Below are positions 18,922 to 32,307 of a stretch of 64,000 bases of DNA, piece by piece. How positions within the stretch are numbered: position 1 is the stretch's first letter; each line of letters opens with the position of its first letter. The stretch is from contig NZ_JOEE01000005.1 in the NCBI RefSeq assembly GCF_000720925.1, forward strand, positions 62,001-126,000, given 5' to 3'. The notes under the pieces were generated by a model. That model had not been told where the DNA came from. It did no database searches and saw only the letters and a program-made list of their open reading frames with translations. This DNA is from Phycicoccus jejuensis (GTDB taxonomy: Bacteria > Actinomycetota > Actinomycetes > Actinomycetales > Dermatophilaceae). A program made the translations under genes and the position numbers.

Positions 18922-19821
18922 GTGACGACCTACCTGCCGAGCCCGACGGTCGCGGCCTTCGACCTCGGGCCCCTGACGATCCGGGCGTACGCCCTGTGCA
19001 TCCTCGCGGGCATCGTCCTCGCGGTGTGGCTGACCGGGCGCCGGCTCGCGGCGCGGGGGGTCGACTCCGGCGTCGCGCTCGACGTGTCGGCCTACGCCGT
19101 CATCCTCGGGATCATCGGCGGCCGGCTCTACCACGTCATCACGACGCCCGAGCCGTACTGGGGCGAGGGCGGGCACCCGCTCGACGCGCTGAAGATCTGG
19201 AACGGCGGCCTCGGCATCTGGGGCGCGATCGCGCTCGGCGCGGTGGGCGTCTGGATCGGCTGCCGCCGGGCCGGCGTCCCCTTCCTCACCTTCGCCGACG
19301 CCGCCGTGCCGGGCGTCGCCTTCGCCCAGGCGATCGGCCGGTGGGGCAACTGGTTCAACAACGAGCTGCACGGCGGCCCGACCACGCTCCCGTGGGGGCT
19401 GACGGTCCACCAGTGGGACCAGGCCGCCGGCCGCGCCGTCACCGACGCCTCCGGCAACGCCGTCGTGGCGGGTGTCTACCACCCGACGTTCCTCTACGAG
19501 TCGCTCTTCCTCCTCGTCCTCGGGTTCGGGCTCCTCGCGCTCGACCGGCGTCGTCGCCTCGCGCCCGGGCAGCTGCTCGGCTTCTACGTGGCGGGGTACC
19601 CGGTCGGGCGCATCGTCGTCGAGAAGATGCGCACCGACGAGGCCGAGCTGATCCTCGGCCAGCGGCTCAACGTGTGGACGAGCGTCCTCGTGTTCCTCCT
19701 GGGCGTCTGGATCGTGTGGCACACCGGCCGCCGGGCCCGCCGGGCCGAGCCCGAGCAGGTCGACGAGCCGGCCGCGGAGGCGTCCACGGCGGAGCACCCC
19801 GAGTCCCAGGATGTGGGATAG
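18922..19821 (+). CDS. lgt: Prolipoprotein diacylglyceryl transferase
   Basis: Lgt transfers diacylglycerol from phosphatidylglycerol to the lipobox cysteine of prelipoproteins in the cytoplasmic membrane. The 299-residue protein has seven membrane segments, the essential histidine in GGRLYHVI, and the family signature GRWGNWFNNELHGGPT near residue 140, with further arginines in YPVGRIVVEKMRTDE. A hydrophilic C-terminal tail (EPEQVDEPAAEAS) is common in Actinobacteria. The GTG start is weakly supported by local GGCGGG. Lipoprotein clients in the window include the solute-binding protein at 51870. Confidence 0.95.
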   Translation: MTTYLPSPTVAAFDLGPLTIRAYALCILAGIVLAVWLTGRRLAARGVDSGVALDVSAYAVILGIIGGRLYHVITTPEPYWGEGGHPLDALKIWNGGLGIWGAIALGAVGVWIGCRRAGVPFLTFADAAVPGVAFAQAIGRWGNWFNNELHGGPTTLPWGLTVHQWDQAAGRAVTDASGNAVVAGVYHPTFLYESLFLLVLGFGLLALDRRRRLAPGQLLGFYVAGYPVGRIVVEKMRTDEAELILGQRLNVWTSVLVFLLGVWIVWHTGRRARRAEPEQVDEPAAEASTAEHPESQDVG

Positions 19822-19856
19822 CGACGCTCGAATGGCAAGACGCGGGGGGCCGGGGA

Positions 19857-19894
19857 TAGCATTCCGGCACGTGGCCAGAGACGTCCGCGCCTGA
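19857..19894 (+). promoter_or_regulatory. gltB leader: -10 box (TAGCAT) with possible 7-codon leaderless uORF
   Basis: The 129-base gap before gltB holds TAGCAT at 19857-19862. A GTG codon follows after 8 bases and opens a seven-codon frame (VARDVRA, 19871-19894) that stops 56 bases before gltB. If transcription starts near 19870, this would be a leaderless upstream ORF. The peptide is not enriched in Glu or Gln, so an attenuation role is speculative. Confidence 0.35.
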
Positions 19895-19950
19895 CCTTGC
19901 CGTGCCCGGTCCCGCGAGGGGCCGTCGACCCCCGAGGACGGTGATCCGAC

Positions 19951-24484
<4,534 letters not shown>

Positions 24485-24492
<8 letters not shown>

Positions 24493-25945
24493 CCCCCAGG
24501 GTTTTCTCAAGACGCGTGAGCGCGAGCTGCCGCGCCGCCGCCCGGTCCCGGTGCGCATCCGGGACTGGAAGGAGGTCTACGAGGCGCAGGCGGTGCCCGA
24601 GCTGCAGCGTCAGGCCGGTCGCTGCATGGACTGCGGGATCCCGTTCTGCCACAGCGGCTGTCCGCTGGGCAACCTCATCCCCGAGTGGAACGACCTCGCG
24701 TGGAAGGGGGAGTGGCGCGAGGCCATCGAGCGGCTCCACGCCACGAACAACTTCCCCGAGTTCACCGGTCGGCTCTGCCCGGCGCCGTGCGAGTCGGCGT
24801 GCGTCCTCGGCATCAACCAGCCGCCGGTCACCATCAAGCAGGTCGAGGTGACGGTCGTCGACCGCGCCTTTGAGAACGGCACGATCCTGCCGGTCTCGCC
24901 GGAGCGGCTGTCCGGCAAGACCGTCGCGGTCGTCGGCTCCGGCCCGGCCGGCCTCGCGGCCGCCCAGCAGCTGACCCGCGCCGGGCACACCGTCGCGGTC
25001 TACGAGCGGGCCGACCAGCCCGGCGGCCTGCTGCGCTACGGCATCCCCGAGTTCAAGATGGAGAAGGCCGTCCTCGACCGGCGCATCGCGCAGATGAAGT
25101 CCGAGGGCACCCGCTTCCGCACCGGCGTCGACGTCGGTGGCGACCTCACCGGGGCCGACCTGCGCAAGCGGTTCGACGCGGTCGTCGTCGCCATCGGCTC
25201 GACCGTGCCGCGCGACCTGCCGGTCCCCGGCCGCGAGCTCGACGGCGTCGTCCAGGCGATGGACTTCCTGCCGCCGGCCAACCGGGTCGCGCTCGGGCAG
25301 AGCGTCGAGAACCAGGTGACCGCCACCGGCAAGGACGTCGTCGTCATCGGCGGCGGCGACACCGGCGCCGACTGCATCGGCACGGCGCACCGGCAGGGCG
25401 CCCGCTCGGTGACGAGCCTCGAGATCATGCCGCAGCCCGGCATCGATCGCGCCGACGCCCACCCGTGGCCGACCTACCCGATGCTCTTCCGCGTCGCCTC
25501 GGCGCACGAGGAGGGCGGCGAGCGGGTCTACGCGACGACGACGAGCGAGGTCGTCGGCGACGACCAGGGCCGGGTGCGGGCGCTGCGTCTGCACGAGGTC
25601 CGGATGGGCGAGAACGGCTTCGAGAAGGTCGAGGGCTCCGAGCGCGAGATCCCGGCCCAGCTCGTGCTCCTCGCGATGGGCTTCCTCGGGCCGCAGCCCG
25701 GCGGGCTGCTCGAGCAGCTCGGGGTCGACAAGGACGAGCGCACGAACGTCGCGCGCGACGGCCACTTCATGTCGTCGGTGCCGGGCGTGTTCGTCGCCGG
25801 CGACGCCGGCCGCGGGCAGTCGCTCATCGTCTGGGCCATCGCCGAGGGACGATCGGTCGCCCACGAGGTCGACGCCTGGCTCATGGGCAAGCCGTCGCGG
25901 CTGCCCCGGCCGGTTGCGCCGACGGACCGTCCGCTGACGGTCTGA
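24485..25945 (+). CDS. gltD: Glutamate synthase, small (beta) subunit
   Basis: GltD feeds electrons from NADPH through FAD and two 4Fe-4S clusters to GltB. The 486-residue protein shows the cluster cysteines in [17 protein letters not shown] and [13 protein letters not shown], the FAD dinucleotide fold [14 protein letters not shown] near residue 150, the NADPH fold [13 protein letters not shown], and the terminal [17 protein letters not shown]. The GTG start overlaps the gltB end by 8 bases, giving coupled translation of the two subunits. A strong hairpin follows the gene. Confidence 0.96.
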
Positions 25946-25986
25946 GCCGGCACCCCGGTCCGACCTCCCGCCCGACACAGGGCTTC

Positions 25987-26025
25987 GTCCGCGAGACCCC
26001 GGTTCCGAGCCGGGGTCTCGCGGAC
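25987..26025 (+). terminator. 16-bp perfect hairpin downstream of gltD
   Basis: The arms 25987-26002 and 26010-26025 are exact reverse complements with a 7-base loop (TTCCGAG). It begins 42 bases after the gltD stop. There is no T-tract, as is usual for actinobacterial intrinsic terminators. The right arm runs straight into a second palindrome. Confidence 0.75.
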
Positions 26026-26048
26026 ATTTCGGGGTGACCCCGAAATGT
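26024..26048. promoter_or_regulatory. 25-bp perfect palindrome upstream of pyk
   Basis: ACATTTCGGGGT (26024-26035) and ACCCCGAAATGT (26037-26048) are perfect inverted arms around a single G, overlapping the gltD hairpin by two bases. It lies 93 bases before the pyk start. The 1-base centre and AT-containing flanks look more like a protein-binding operator than an RNA stem, but I cannot match it to a known regulator. Confidence 0.5.
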
Positions 26049-26128
26049 GGAGGCGCGTGGGGCCGGTGGGGTTCGGCGGGGGAGCGACCGCGATGTGGCC
26101 CGCGTCACGATGGAAGCGGTTGCACCGA

Positions 26129-26134
26129 TAGGCT
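26129..26134 (+). promoter_or_regulatory. -10 box (TAGGCT) of leaderless pyk
   Basis: TAGGCT, 7 bases, then the pyk ATG at 26142. There is no ribosome-binding site, so a leaderless transcript is likely. No convincing -35 element is visible. Confidence 0.55.
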
Positions 26135-26141
26135 CGGCGGC

Positions 26142-27605
26142 ATGCGTCGTGCCAAGATCGTCTGCACCCTCGGCCCCGCCACCTCCAGCGCCGAGAACCT
26201 GCGAGAGCTCGTCCGGGCCGGGATGGACGTGGCCCGCCTCAACCTCAGCCACGGCGTCCACGCCGACCACGAGCAGGTCTACCTCGACGTCCGCCGCGCG
26301 AGCGACGCCGTCGGCCGCGCGGTCGGCGTCCTCGTCGACCTCCAGGGCCCGAAGATCCGCACCGCACGGTTCGCGGACGGCCCCGTCGTCCTCCAGAGCG
26401 GCGCGACCTTCACGATCACCACGCGCGACGTGCCGGGAGACGTCACCGAGGTCGGCACGACGTACGAGGGGCTGCCGGGCGACGTCCACACCGGCGACCG
26501 CATCCTCATCGACGACGGCAAGATCGCGCTCATCGCCACCGACGTCACCGAGACCGACGTCGTCTGCCAGGTCCTCGAGGGCGGCCCGCTGAGCAACAAC
26601 AAGGGCATCAACCTGCCGGGCGTCGCCGTCTCGGTGCCGGCCCTGTCCGAGAAGGACGAGGACGACCTGCGCTGGGGCCTGCGGGTCGGCGCCGACATGA
26701 TCGCGCTGTCGTTCGTCCGCAGCGCCGACGACATCCGCCGCGTCCACGAGATCATGGACGAGGAGGGCCACCGCCTCCCGGTCATCGCGAAGATCGAGAA
26801 GCCGCAGGCCGTCGAGAACCTCGACGAGATCATCCGCGCCTTCGACGGCGTCATGGTGGCCCGCGGGGACCTCGGCGTCGAGATGCCGCTCGAGCAGGTC
26901 CCGCTCGTGCAGAAGCGTGCCTGCGAGATCGCCCGCCGCCGGGCCAAGCCCGTCATCGTCGCGACGCAGGTGCTCGAGTCGATGATCGAGAACAGCCGCC
27001 CGACCCGCGCGGAGGCCTCCGACGCCGCGAACGCCGTCCTCGACGGCGCCGACGCGCTCATGCTCTCCGGCGAGACGAGCGTCGGCAAGAACCCGTTCGC
27101 CGCGGTCCGGACGATGGCCCGCATCATCGAGAACACCGAGACGCACGGCCTGCACCGCATCCGCCCGCTCGGCACCCGGCCGAACTCCAAGGGCGGCGCC
27201 GTGACGGCCGCGGCCGCCGAGATCGGCGAGCTCCTGGGGGTCAAGTACCTCATCACGTTCACCGAGGGCGGCGACTCCTCGCGGCGCCTGTCGCGGGTGC
27301 GCCCGCGCATCCCGATGCTCGCCTTCACGCCCAACCAGTCCACGCGCAGCCAGCTCGCGCTCACGTGGGGCGTCGAGACCTTCCTCGTCGGCAAGGTGCG
27401 GCACACCGACGAGATGGCCATGCAGGTCGACGAGGTGCTCATGGGGCTCGGCCGGGTCCAGGAGGGCGACCAGGTGGTCATCGTCGCGGGCTCGCCCCCC
27501 GGCATCCCCGGCTCGACGAACGCCCTGCGCGTGCACAAGGTCGGCGACGCCAAGAACCGGGTCGCACCGGCCTACGTCGAGGCGGCGAAGCACGGACACG
27601 CCTGA
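26142..27605 (+). CDS. pyk: Pyruvate kinase
   Basis: Pyruvate kinase makes pyruvate and ATP from phosphoenolpyruvate, the last step of glycolysis. The 487-residue protein starts [14 protein letters not shown], carries [15 protein letters not shown], the catalytic lysine region [36 protein letters not shown] and [19 protein letters not shown]. The C-terminal domain (from about residue 345) is complete. Start choice rests on the -10 box and on alignment to the usual N-terminus. A tRNA gene follows 39 bases after its stop. Confidence 0.96.
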   Translation: MRRAKIVCTLGPATSSAENLRELVRAGMDVARLNLSHGVHADHEQVYLDVRRASDAVGRAVGVLVDLQGPKIRTARFADGPVVLQSGATFTITTRDVPGDVTEVGTTYEGLPGDVHTGDRILIDDGKIALIATDVTETDVVCQVLEGGPLSNNKGINLPGVAVSVPALSEKDEDDLRWGLRVGADMIALSFVRSADDIRRVHEIMDEEGHRLPVIAKIEKPQAVENLDEIIRAFDGVMVARGDLGVEMPLEQVPLVQKRACEIARRRAKPVIVATQVLESMIENSRPTRAEASDAANAVLDGADALMLSGETSVGKNPFAAVRTMARIIENTETHGLHRIRPLGTRPNSKGGAVTAAAAEIGELLGVKYLITFTEGGDSSRRLSRVRPRIPMLAFTPNQSTRSQLALTWGVETFLVGKVRHTDEMAMQVDEVLMGLGRVQEGDQVVIVAGSPPGIPGSTNALRVHKVGDAKNRVAPAYVEAAKHGHA

Positions 27606-27626
27606 GGCCGGCACGGTGGCCCTCGA

Positions 27627-27632
27627 TATGCT
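27627..27632 (+). promoter_or_regulatory. -10 box (TATGCT) for the tRNA-Leu / pdtaR unit
   Basis: TATGCT lies 12 bases before the first tRNA base, so transcription would begin about 5 bases upstream of the mature 5' end. It falls in the pyk-tRNA gap and is the only promoter-like element close to pdtaR. Confidence 0.5.
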
Positions 27633-27644
27633 GTCCACGCCCCG

Positions 27645-27727
27645 GCCGGGGTGGTGGAACGGCAGACACGGCGGACTCAAAATCCGCTGCCCGCGAGGGC
27701 GTGCGGGTTCGAGTCCCGCTCCCGGCA
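27645..27727 (+). tRNA. tRNA-Leu (anticodon CAA)
   Basis: The 83-base gene folds as a class II tRNA. The acceptor stem GCCGGGG pairs with TCCCGGC (one G-U pair), the anticodon stem is GCGGA/TCCGC with loop CTCAAAA giving anticodon CAA, a long variable arm follows, and the T arm is GCGGG-TTCGAGT-CCCGC. The discriminator base is A27727 and CCA is not encoded. It decodes UUG, a rare leucine codon in such GC-rich genomes. The pdtaR start codon begins one base after the tRNA. Confidence 0.95.
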
Positions 27728-27728
27728 C

Positions 27729-28322
27729 ATGACCCAGAGTGCAGCCACCACCAAGCGCGTCCTCGTCGCCGAGGACGAGGCCATCATCCGGCTCGACCTC
27801 GCGGAGATGCTCCGCGAGGCCGGGTACGACGTCGTCGGCCAGGCCGGCGACGGCGAGCAGGCCGTCGAGATGGCCCGCTCGCTGACCCCGGACATCGTCA
27901 TCATGGACGTCAAGATGCCCGTCATGGACGGGCTGACGGCCGCCGAGACGATCGGCGCCGAGCGCATCTGCCCGGTCGTCATGCTCACCGCGTTCAGCCA
28001 GCGCGAGCTCGTCGAGCGCGCCCGCGACGCCGGCGTCATGGCCTACGTCGTCAAGCCCTTCACCGCGAGCGACGTGACGCCGGCGCTCGACATCGCCCTC
28101 TCGCGCTGGAGCGAGCTCAAGCAGCTCGAGGCCGAGGTCGCGGACCTGGGGGAGCGGCTCGAGACGCGCAAGGCGGTCGACCGCGCCAAGGGCGTGCTCA
28201 TGGCCAAGCTGAAGATCAGCGAGGCCGACGCGTTCCGGTGGATCCAGAAGACCGCCATGGACCGGCGGATGGGGATGCGCGAGGTCGCCGACGCCGTCGT
28301 CGCCGGCATGGAGAAGAGCTGA
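27729..28322 (+). CDS. pdtaR: ANTAR-domain response regulator (PdtaR type)
   Basis: This 197-residue response regulator joins a receiver domain (residues 9-125; acidic pair E15/D16, phospho-acceptor D60 in IVIMDVKMP, threonine in LTAFSQRE, lysine in VVKPF) to an ANTAR RNA-binding domain ([28 protein letters not shown]). ANTAR proteins bind two-hexaloop RNA motifs and block termination. The partner kinase PdtaS is not in the window. The first usable start is the ATG one base behind the tRNA-Leu gene, with no room for a ribosome-binding site. The length and N-terminus fit mycobacterial PdtaR. Confidence 0.93.
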   Translation: MTQSAATTKRVLVAEDEAIIRLDLAEMLREAGYDVVGQAGDGEQAVEMARSLTPDIVIMDVKMPVMDGLTAAETIGAERICPVVMLTAFSQRELVERARDAGVMAYVVKPFTASDVTPALDIALSRWSELKQLEAEVADLGERLETRKAVDRAKGVLMAKLKISEADAFRWIQKTAMDRRMGMREVADAVVAGMEKS

Positions 28323-28324
28323 CC

Positions 28325-28361
28325 GGATCCGTGGGCCGGGAGCGGTCCCACGACGGGATCC
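28325..28361 (+). terminator. Possible hairpin terminator after pdtaR
   Basis: GGATCCGTGGG (28325-28335) can pair with CCCAC (28347-28351) and, after a 4-base bulge, with GGATCC (28356-28361). It sits 3 bases after the pdtaR stop. The stem is interrupted and lacks a T-run, so the call is weak. The rest of the 164-base gap holds a CATAGT -10 box (28428-28433) for the next gene. Confidence 0.35.
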
Positions 28362-28486
28362 GCGGGGCGCGTCGGGCCGTTCGGACCGGTTCCGGCCATC
28401 CGGACTTTCCTCGGGCGCCTACGGGGGCATAGTGTCCGGTGTCGGTGCGGTTCCCGCGGGGGACCACCGTCGGACAGGAGGCGAAC

Positions 28487-29047
28487 GTGGCGCGACGACC
28501 CGTCGAGGTGGCTGCCGTCGAGGGTGACCTCGAGGCCCTCACCGCGCTCTGGCGCGAGGCGAAGGTCGACGCCGGGACGAGCCCCGAGGTCTGCGCCCGC
28601 GCCATCTCCGACGGCCGCCTCTCGAGCGCCCTCCAGCGTCCCGGCGTGCAGGCGTTCATCGCCACCCTCGAGGGCGAGCCCGCCGGCTACGTCATCACGA
28701 CCGACAACCCCTTCGGCCTCGCGCCGAGCCCCGAGGTCGCCATCGAGCAGCTCTGGGTCACCCCGGTCGCCCGGCGCCACGGCGTCGCGAAGCAGCTCCT
28801 CGCCGCGGTGCTCGCGGCGGCCGAGCGCGCCGGCTGCGAGCAGGTCGTCTCCAACGTCCCCACGACGAGCCGCGAGGCCAACCGGTTCTTCGCCCGCCTC
28901 GGCTTCGGCTCCACGGTCACCCGTCGCGTCGTCGCCACGGGCACCCTGCGGCGCCGGATCGCGCCCGAGACGGCCGACACCGGCCTCGAGCTGACCCGGC
29001 GCCGGCGCAGCCTGCGCCAGCGGGCCTTCTCGACTCGCTCGGCCTGA
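28487..29047 (+). CDS. GNAT-family N-acetyltransferase
   Basis: This 186-residue protein has the acetyl-CoA fold: VQAFIATLEGEPAGYVITTD as the central strands, IEQLWVTPVARRHGVAKQLL with the R/Q-x-x-G-x-G/A-type pyrophosphate loop, and ANRFFARLGF near the end. A basic tail (TRRRRSLRQRAFSTRSA) follows. The substrate is unknown. I choose the GTG at 28487 because AGGAGG lies 5 bases before it; the upstream GTG at 28439 lies only 5 bases after a -10 box. It is convergent with the DUF1501 gene. Confidence 0.8.
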   Translation: MARRPVEVAAVEGDLEALTALWREAKVDAGTSPEVCARAISDGRLSSALQRPGVQAFIATLEGEPAGYVITTDNPFGLAPSPEVAIEQLWVTPVARRHGVAKQLLAAVLAAAERAGCEQVVSNVPTTSREANRFFARLGFGSTVTRRVVATGTLRRRIAPETADTGLELTRRRRSLRQRAFSTRSA

Positions 29048-29074
29048 GCCGGCCTCCCCGGCGGCCGGGCCCGT

Positions 29075-30373
29075 TCAGGCCTTGGCGCGTAGGAGGCCGA
29101 GCCGCTCCGACGGGGCGCCGGGCAGGATGCCGCTCGCGGTGAGGCCGCAGCGCTTCTCGAGCACCTCGGCGAGGACCGAGCGGTAGTCGGTCGTCGCCTT
29201 GAGGTCACCCGCCTGCGTCTGGTCGGGGGCGACCCCGGGCCAGGTGCCGTAGACCTTGCCGCCGTTGACGCCACCGCCGAGGACGAAGCTGAAGTTGCCG
29301 TAGCCGTGGTCGACGCCCCCGGAGCCGTTCTCGGTGACGCGGCGGCCGAACTCCGACAGCGTCACGAGGGTGACCCGGTCGGCGGCGCTGCCCAGGTCGG
29401 TCATGAACGCGGCGAGCGCCTTGCCGACCTCGCTCAGCTGGCCGAACATCCACCCGCCGGTGCTGGACCCGAGGTCGGTGTGCATGTCCCAGTTGCCGGA
29501 GTCGATGCTCACCGCGCGCAGGCCGACGCCGGCCTTGACGAGGCGGGCGGTGTCGCGCAGCGCGTCGCCGAGGCCGCCCGAGGGGTAGGTCGCGCCGTTC
29601 GCCGGGGTGTAGCCCGCGGTCCGCAGCGTGCCCGCGGTGGTCAGCGCGTCGAGGGCGGTCCGGGCGGGGGTCGTGATGGCGTCGGCGTCGCCGGCGTGCA
29701 TCGCCCGCAGCGCCGTCGTCCAGCGGGCGGTCTCCGTCGCGTCCCACGCCCCGCTGAGGGTGAAGGAGTCGACCGAGCGCATCGAGAGGTCGGAGGTCAG
29801 GTCCCCGAGGAAGGATCGCGGGGCGGTCGTCGAGCCGATCGTGGTCCCCGCGAAGGGGCCGGGGGTGGTCGTGGCGCCGACCATGCGGTCGAGCCAGCCG
29901 GTACGGATCGAGGAGCCGGGGGCGGCGCGCTCCATCTCGTCCATGTCGGTGAAGTGCGAGCGGGTCGGGTTGGGCTGCCCGACGGCGTGGACGACGGCGA
30001 GGCTGCCCGCGGTGTAGAGCGGCAGGAGCGGCGCGAGGGCGGGGTGCAGGGCGAAGCGGGTGTCCAGCGCGAGGCCCCGGGACTGGGGGATCGCGATGGA
30101 GGGCCGTGCGGTGTAGTAGGCGGGGTCGCCGACCGGCGGGACGACGGACAGGCCGTCGATGCCGCCGCGGAAGGAGAGCACGACGAGGGTGTCGCCGGTG
30201 TAGCCGGCGTCCGCGAAGGTCAGGCGGGTCATCGCCTCGGCCGGTCCGGCGAGGGCGAGGGTGGCGCCGGCCGCGCCGAGGACGGAGGCGCCGGCGAGCA
30301 GCGCGCGGCGGCTGGGGGCCATCGCGGCGAGTCCCTCGGGGCAGCCGCAGGTGGGGGTGCTGGTGGTGGTCAT
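29075..30373 (-). CDS. DUF1501 family secreted protein
   Basis: This 432-residue protein begins with a cysteine-containing leader (TCGCPEG) and then a Tat signal (PSRRALLAGASVLGAAGATLALAGPAEA). The mature part shows TLVVLSFRGGIDGLSVVPP, RSHFTDMDEMERA, ALRDTARLVKAG and LVTLSEFGRRVTENGSGGVDHGYG, the sulfatase-like fold landmarks of DUF1501. The function is not established. It starts 11 bases after the DUF1800 gene with GAGGAG as ribosome-binding site, and the two form the common DUF1800-DUF1501 pair. Confidence 0.88.
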   Translation of the reverse strand: MTTTSTPTCGCPEGLAAMAPSRRALLAGASVLGAAGATLALAGPAEAMTRLTFADAGYTGDTLVVLSFRGGIDGLSVVPPVGDPAYYTARPSIAIPQSRGLALDTRFALHPALAPLLPLYTAGSLAVVHAVGQPNPTRSHFTDMDEMERAAPGSSIRTGWLDRMVGATTTPGPFAGTTIGSTTAPRSFLGDLTSDLSMRSVDSFTLSGAWDATETARWTTALRAMHAGDADAITTPARTALDALTTAGTLRTAGYTPANGATYPSGGLGDALRDTARLVKAGVGLRAVSIDSGNWDMHTDLGSSTGGWMFGQLSEVGKALAAFMTDLGSAADRVTLVTLSEFGRRVTENGSGGVDHGYGNFSFVLGGGVNGGKVYGTWPGVAPDQTQAGDLKATTDYRSVLAEVLEKRCGLTASGILPGAPSERLGLLRAKA

Positions 30374-30384
30374 CGGGGCGCTCC

Positions 30385-32139
30385 TCAGCGGGTCGCGAAC
30401 TCGGGGGTGTCGAGGATCAGCGCCACGACGTAGGGCAGGCGCCAGCCGACGGCTCCGTCGGTGGGCTTCAGCGGGTTGCTCGCGCTCCGGCCGAGGAAGG
30501 TGCAGACCGCGTCGCGCTTGGCGGCGGGCAGCGGCGCGGAGAGCAGCCGGGTGGACAGGGCGTCGACGTAGTCGCCGTACGTGGCGGGCAGGGTCGTCGG
30601 GAGCAGCCCGCGCAGGGCGGGGAAGACGACGCGCTTCTCGTTCGTGTCCGCGGCCTGCCAGCCCTGGTACATCGAGAAGTTCCACGTCGCGAGCGTCGCG
30701 CCGGCGCCGGCCCAGAAGCCGGCCACGTCCGGGTAGCCGTTGGGCGCGGGCCACGCGAGGGGGGCCTGGCCGGCCACGCGGGCGTTCCACACGACGTCGC
30801 CCAGCCACGCGCGGGGGTCGGCGCCGGGACGGACCCCGAGGATCCGGGCCGTCGAGACGATGCGCTCCAGGGGCCGCTTGACCTTGAGGCCGGTCGAGCC
30901 GGCGAACTCGGCAGAGGCGAAGAGGGCGCGCAGGACGGGGGCGATCGCGGTGTCGTTGGCCAGGTAGACCTGCGCGAGGGAGTCGACGAGGCTGCTCGGC
31001 GGGGTGTCGGACACGAACCGGATCGCCAGCTTCGTGGCGATGCGCCGGGCGGTGCTCGGGTGGCGCGCCAGGTGCTGGAGGTAGGAGGTCGCCACCGCGT
31101 CACCCTTGGGCGAGGTGTTGGGGCTGGACCACCCGAGGAGACCCAGCTCGCCCACGTGGTGGCGGTTGTAGCGGTAGAAGTACTCGCCGGTCTCGTGCTC
31201 GGTCGACACGCCCGTCATCACGAGGGCCGAGGTACGGATGTCGGACTCGGCGTAGCCGCCGGTGACGCCGACGGTGTGCAGCTCGAGGAGCTCACGGCCG
31301 AAGTTCTCGTTGGGGGCCCGCTTCGAGGAGGACTCGTTGTCCAGCTGGGCGAGCATCGCCGGGTGCTTGGCGGCGGCGACGAGCATGTCGACGTAGCGGC
31401 CGAGGGCGTGCTTGCGGACGACGTCCTCGTGGAAGCGGTGCACGCAGTCCCACGTCTCGCCCCAGGGCGCCGTGACGACGAGGTGGTTGCTCCAGAAGTC
31501 GACCATCACCTCGAGCAGCTGGCGCTTGGACCAGATGGCCCGGGCCGTGTAGGCCTCGATGGTGTCGTACCCGAGGTCGCCCGTCTGGTTGGGCCAGTAG
31601 CGGTCGCGCACCTCCCAGGTCTGCCACCACAGCCGGGGGAACCGGGTCTTGAGCAGGTCGTCGACGACCGGGTCGGGCATCGTCTTCGGCGACAGCTGCG
31701 CCTCGAGCCACGCGCTCGCGCCCATCGACGTGATGGCGTCGATGACCTCGGGCGTCGCGCCCCAGGTCGCCCGCCGGGCCAGGTGCAGCGCGGCGACGGG
31801 ACTGCCGGTCACTCCGGCGGTGGAGCTGCGCCGCGGGGCCGTCCGGACGGCCGTGTAGGGCAGCGTCCGGCCGCGGGTGGTGCGCGCGGGCGTCGCGGCG
31901 GCCACGGCCGCGCGCGGGGTGTACGCGGCGTCGACCGCCTTCGCGCTCGCCGTCCGGGTCGGCACCACCACGCCGGCCGGCGCGGTGGATCGCGGCGGGG
32001 TGGGGTCGGGCAGCCGGGTCTTCGCCCTGGCGGCCTTGGCGGCCTTCTTCGCGGGCGCGGACGGGTCGGAGCCGGCGGTGGCGGCGCCGAGGATGGCCTG
32101 GAGGGTCGCGGCCCGGCGAGGGGGCAGGGGAGAGCTCAC
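30385..32139 (-). CDS. DUF1800 domain-containing protein
   Basis: This 584-residue protein has an Ala/Pro/Lys-rich N-terminal region of about 110 residues without a clear signal peptide, then the DUF1800 domain: HLARRATWGATPEVI, MVDFWSNHLVV, LDNESSSKRAPNENFGRELLELHTVGV, HPSTARRIATKLAIRFVSD and a final LDTPEF. The function is unknown; the partner DUF1501 is exported by Tat, so DUF1800 may be carried along or act at the membrane. The upstream 168-base gap contains its promoter region and a possible terminator for the thioesterase gene. Confidence 0.87.
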   Translation of the reverse strand: MSSPLPPRRAATLQAILGAATAGSDPSAPAKKAAKAARAKTRLPDPTPPRSTAPAGVVVPTRTASAKAVDAAYTPRAAVAAATPARTTRGRTLPYTAVRTAPRRSSTAGVTGSPVAALHLARRATWGATPEVIDAITSMGASAWLEAQLSPKTMPDPVVDDLLKTRFPRLWWQTWEVRDRYWPNQTGDLGYDTIEAYTARAIWSKRQLLEVMVDFWSNHLVVTAPWGETWDCVHRFHEDVVRKHALGRYVDMLVAAAKHPAMLAQLDNESSSKRAPNENFGRELLELHTVGVTGGYAESDIRTSALVMTGVSTEHETGEYFYRYNRHHVGELGLLGWSSPNTSPKGDAVATSYLQHLARHPSTARRIATKLAIRFVSDTPPSSLVDSLAQVYLANDTAIAPVLRALFASAEFAGSTGLKVKRPLERIVSTARILGVRPGADPRAWLGDVVWNARVAGQAPLAWPAPNGYPDVAGFWAGAGATLATWNFSMYQGWQAADTNEKRVVFPALRGLLPTTLPATYGDYVDALSTRLLSAPLPAAKRDAVCTFLGRSASNPLKPTDGAVGWRLPYVVALILDTPEFATR

Positions 32140-32239
32140 CCTTCAATGGTTTCGGCCTGTGCCGCAACCGTCCTCGTCCGTTCGGGTGCCGCGCCATCGG
32201 GCCAACGGCCCTCGTCCGCCGGATTTGACCGGGGCTTTA

Positions 32240-32256
32240 CCCGGGCTTGGCCCGGG
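32240..32256 (-). terminator. Possible terminator of the thioesterase gene
   Basis: CCCGGGC (32240-32246) pairs with GCCCGGG (32250-32256) around a TTG loop. Read on the minus strand, it lies 51 bases past the thioesterase stop and is followed by TAAAG. The stem is only 7 bp. Confidence 0.4.
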
Positions 32257-32307
32257 GGTGGTCCGCCGCTGGTGAGCGCCTGACCCGAGCCGTCCGCCGG
32301 CCCGGCG

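Noticed and set aside
27651..27728. Upstream extension of pdtaR through the tRNA
   Set aside because: The extension lies inside a complete tRNA-Leu with intact acceptor, anticodon and T arms; the receiver domain needs only the ATG at 27729.
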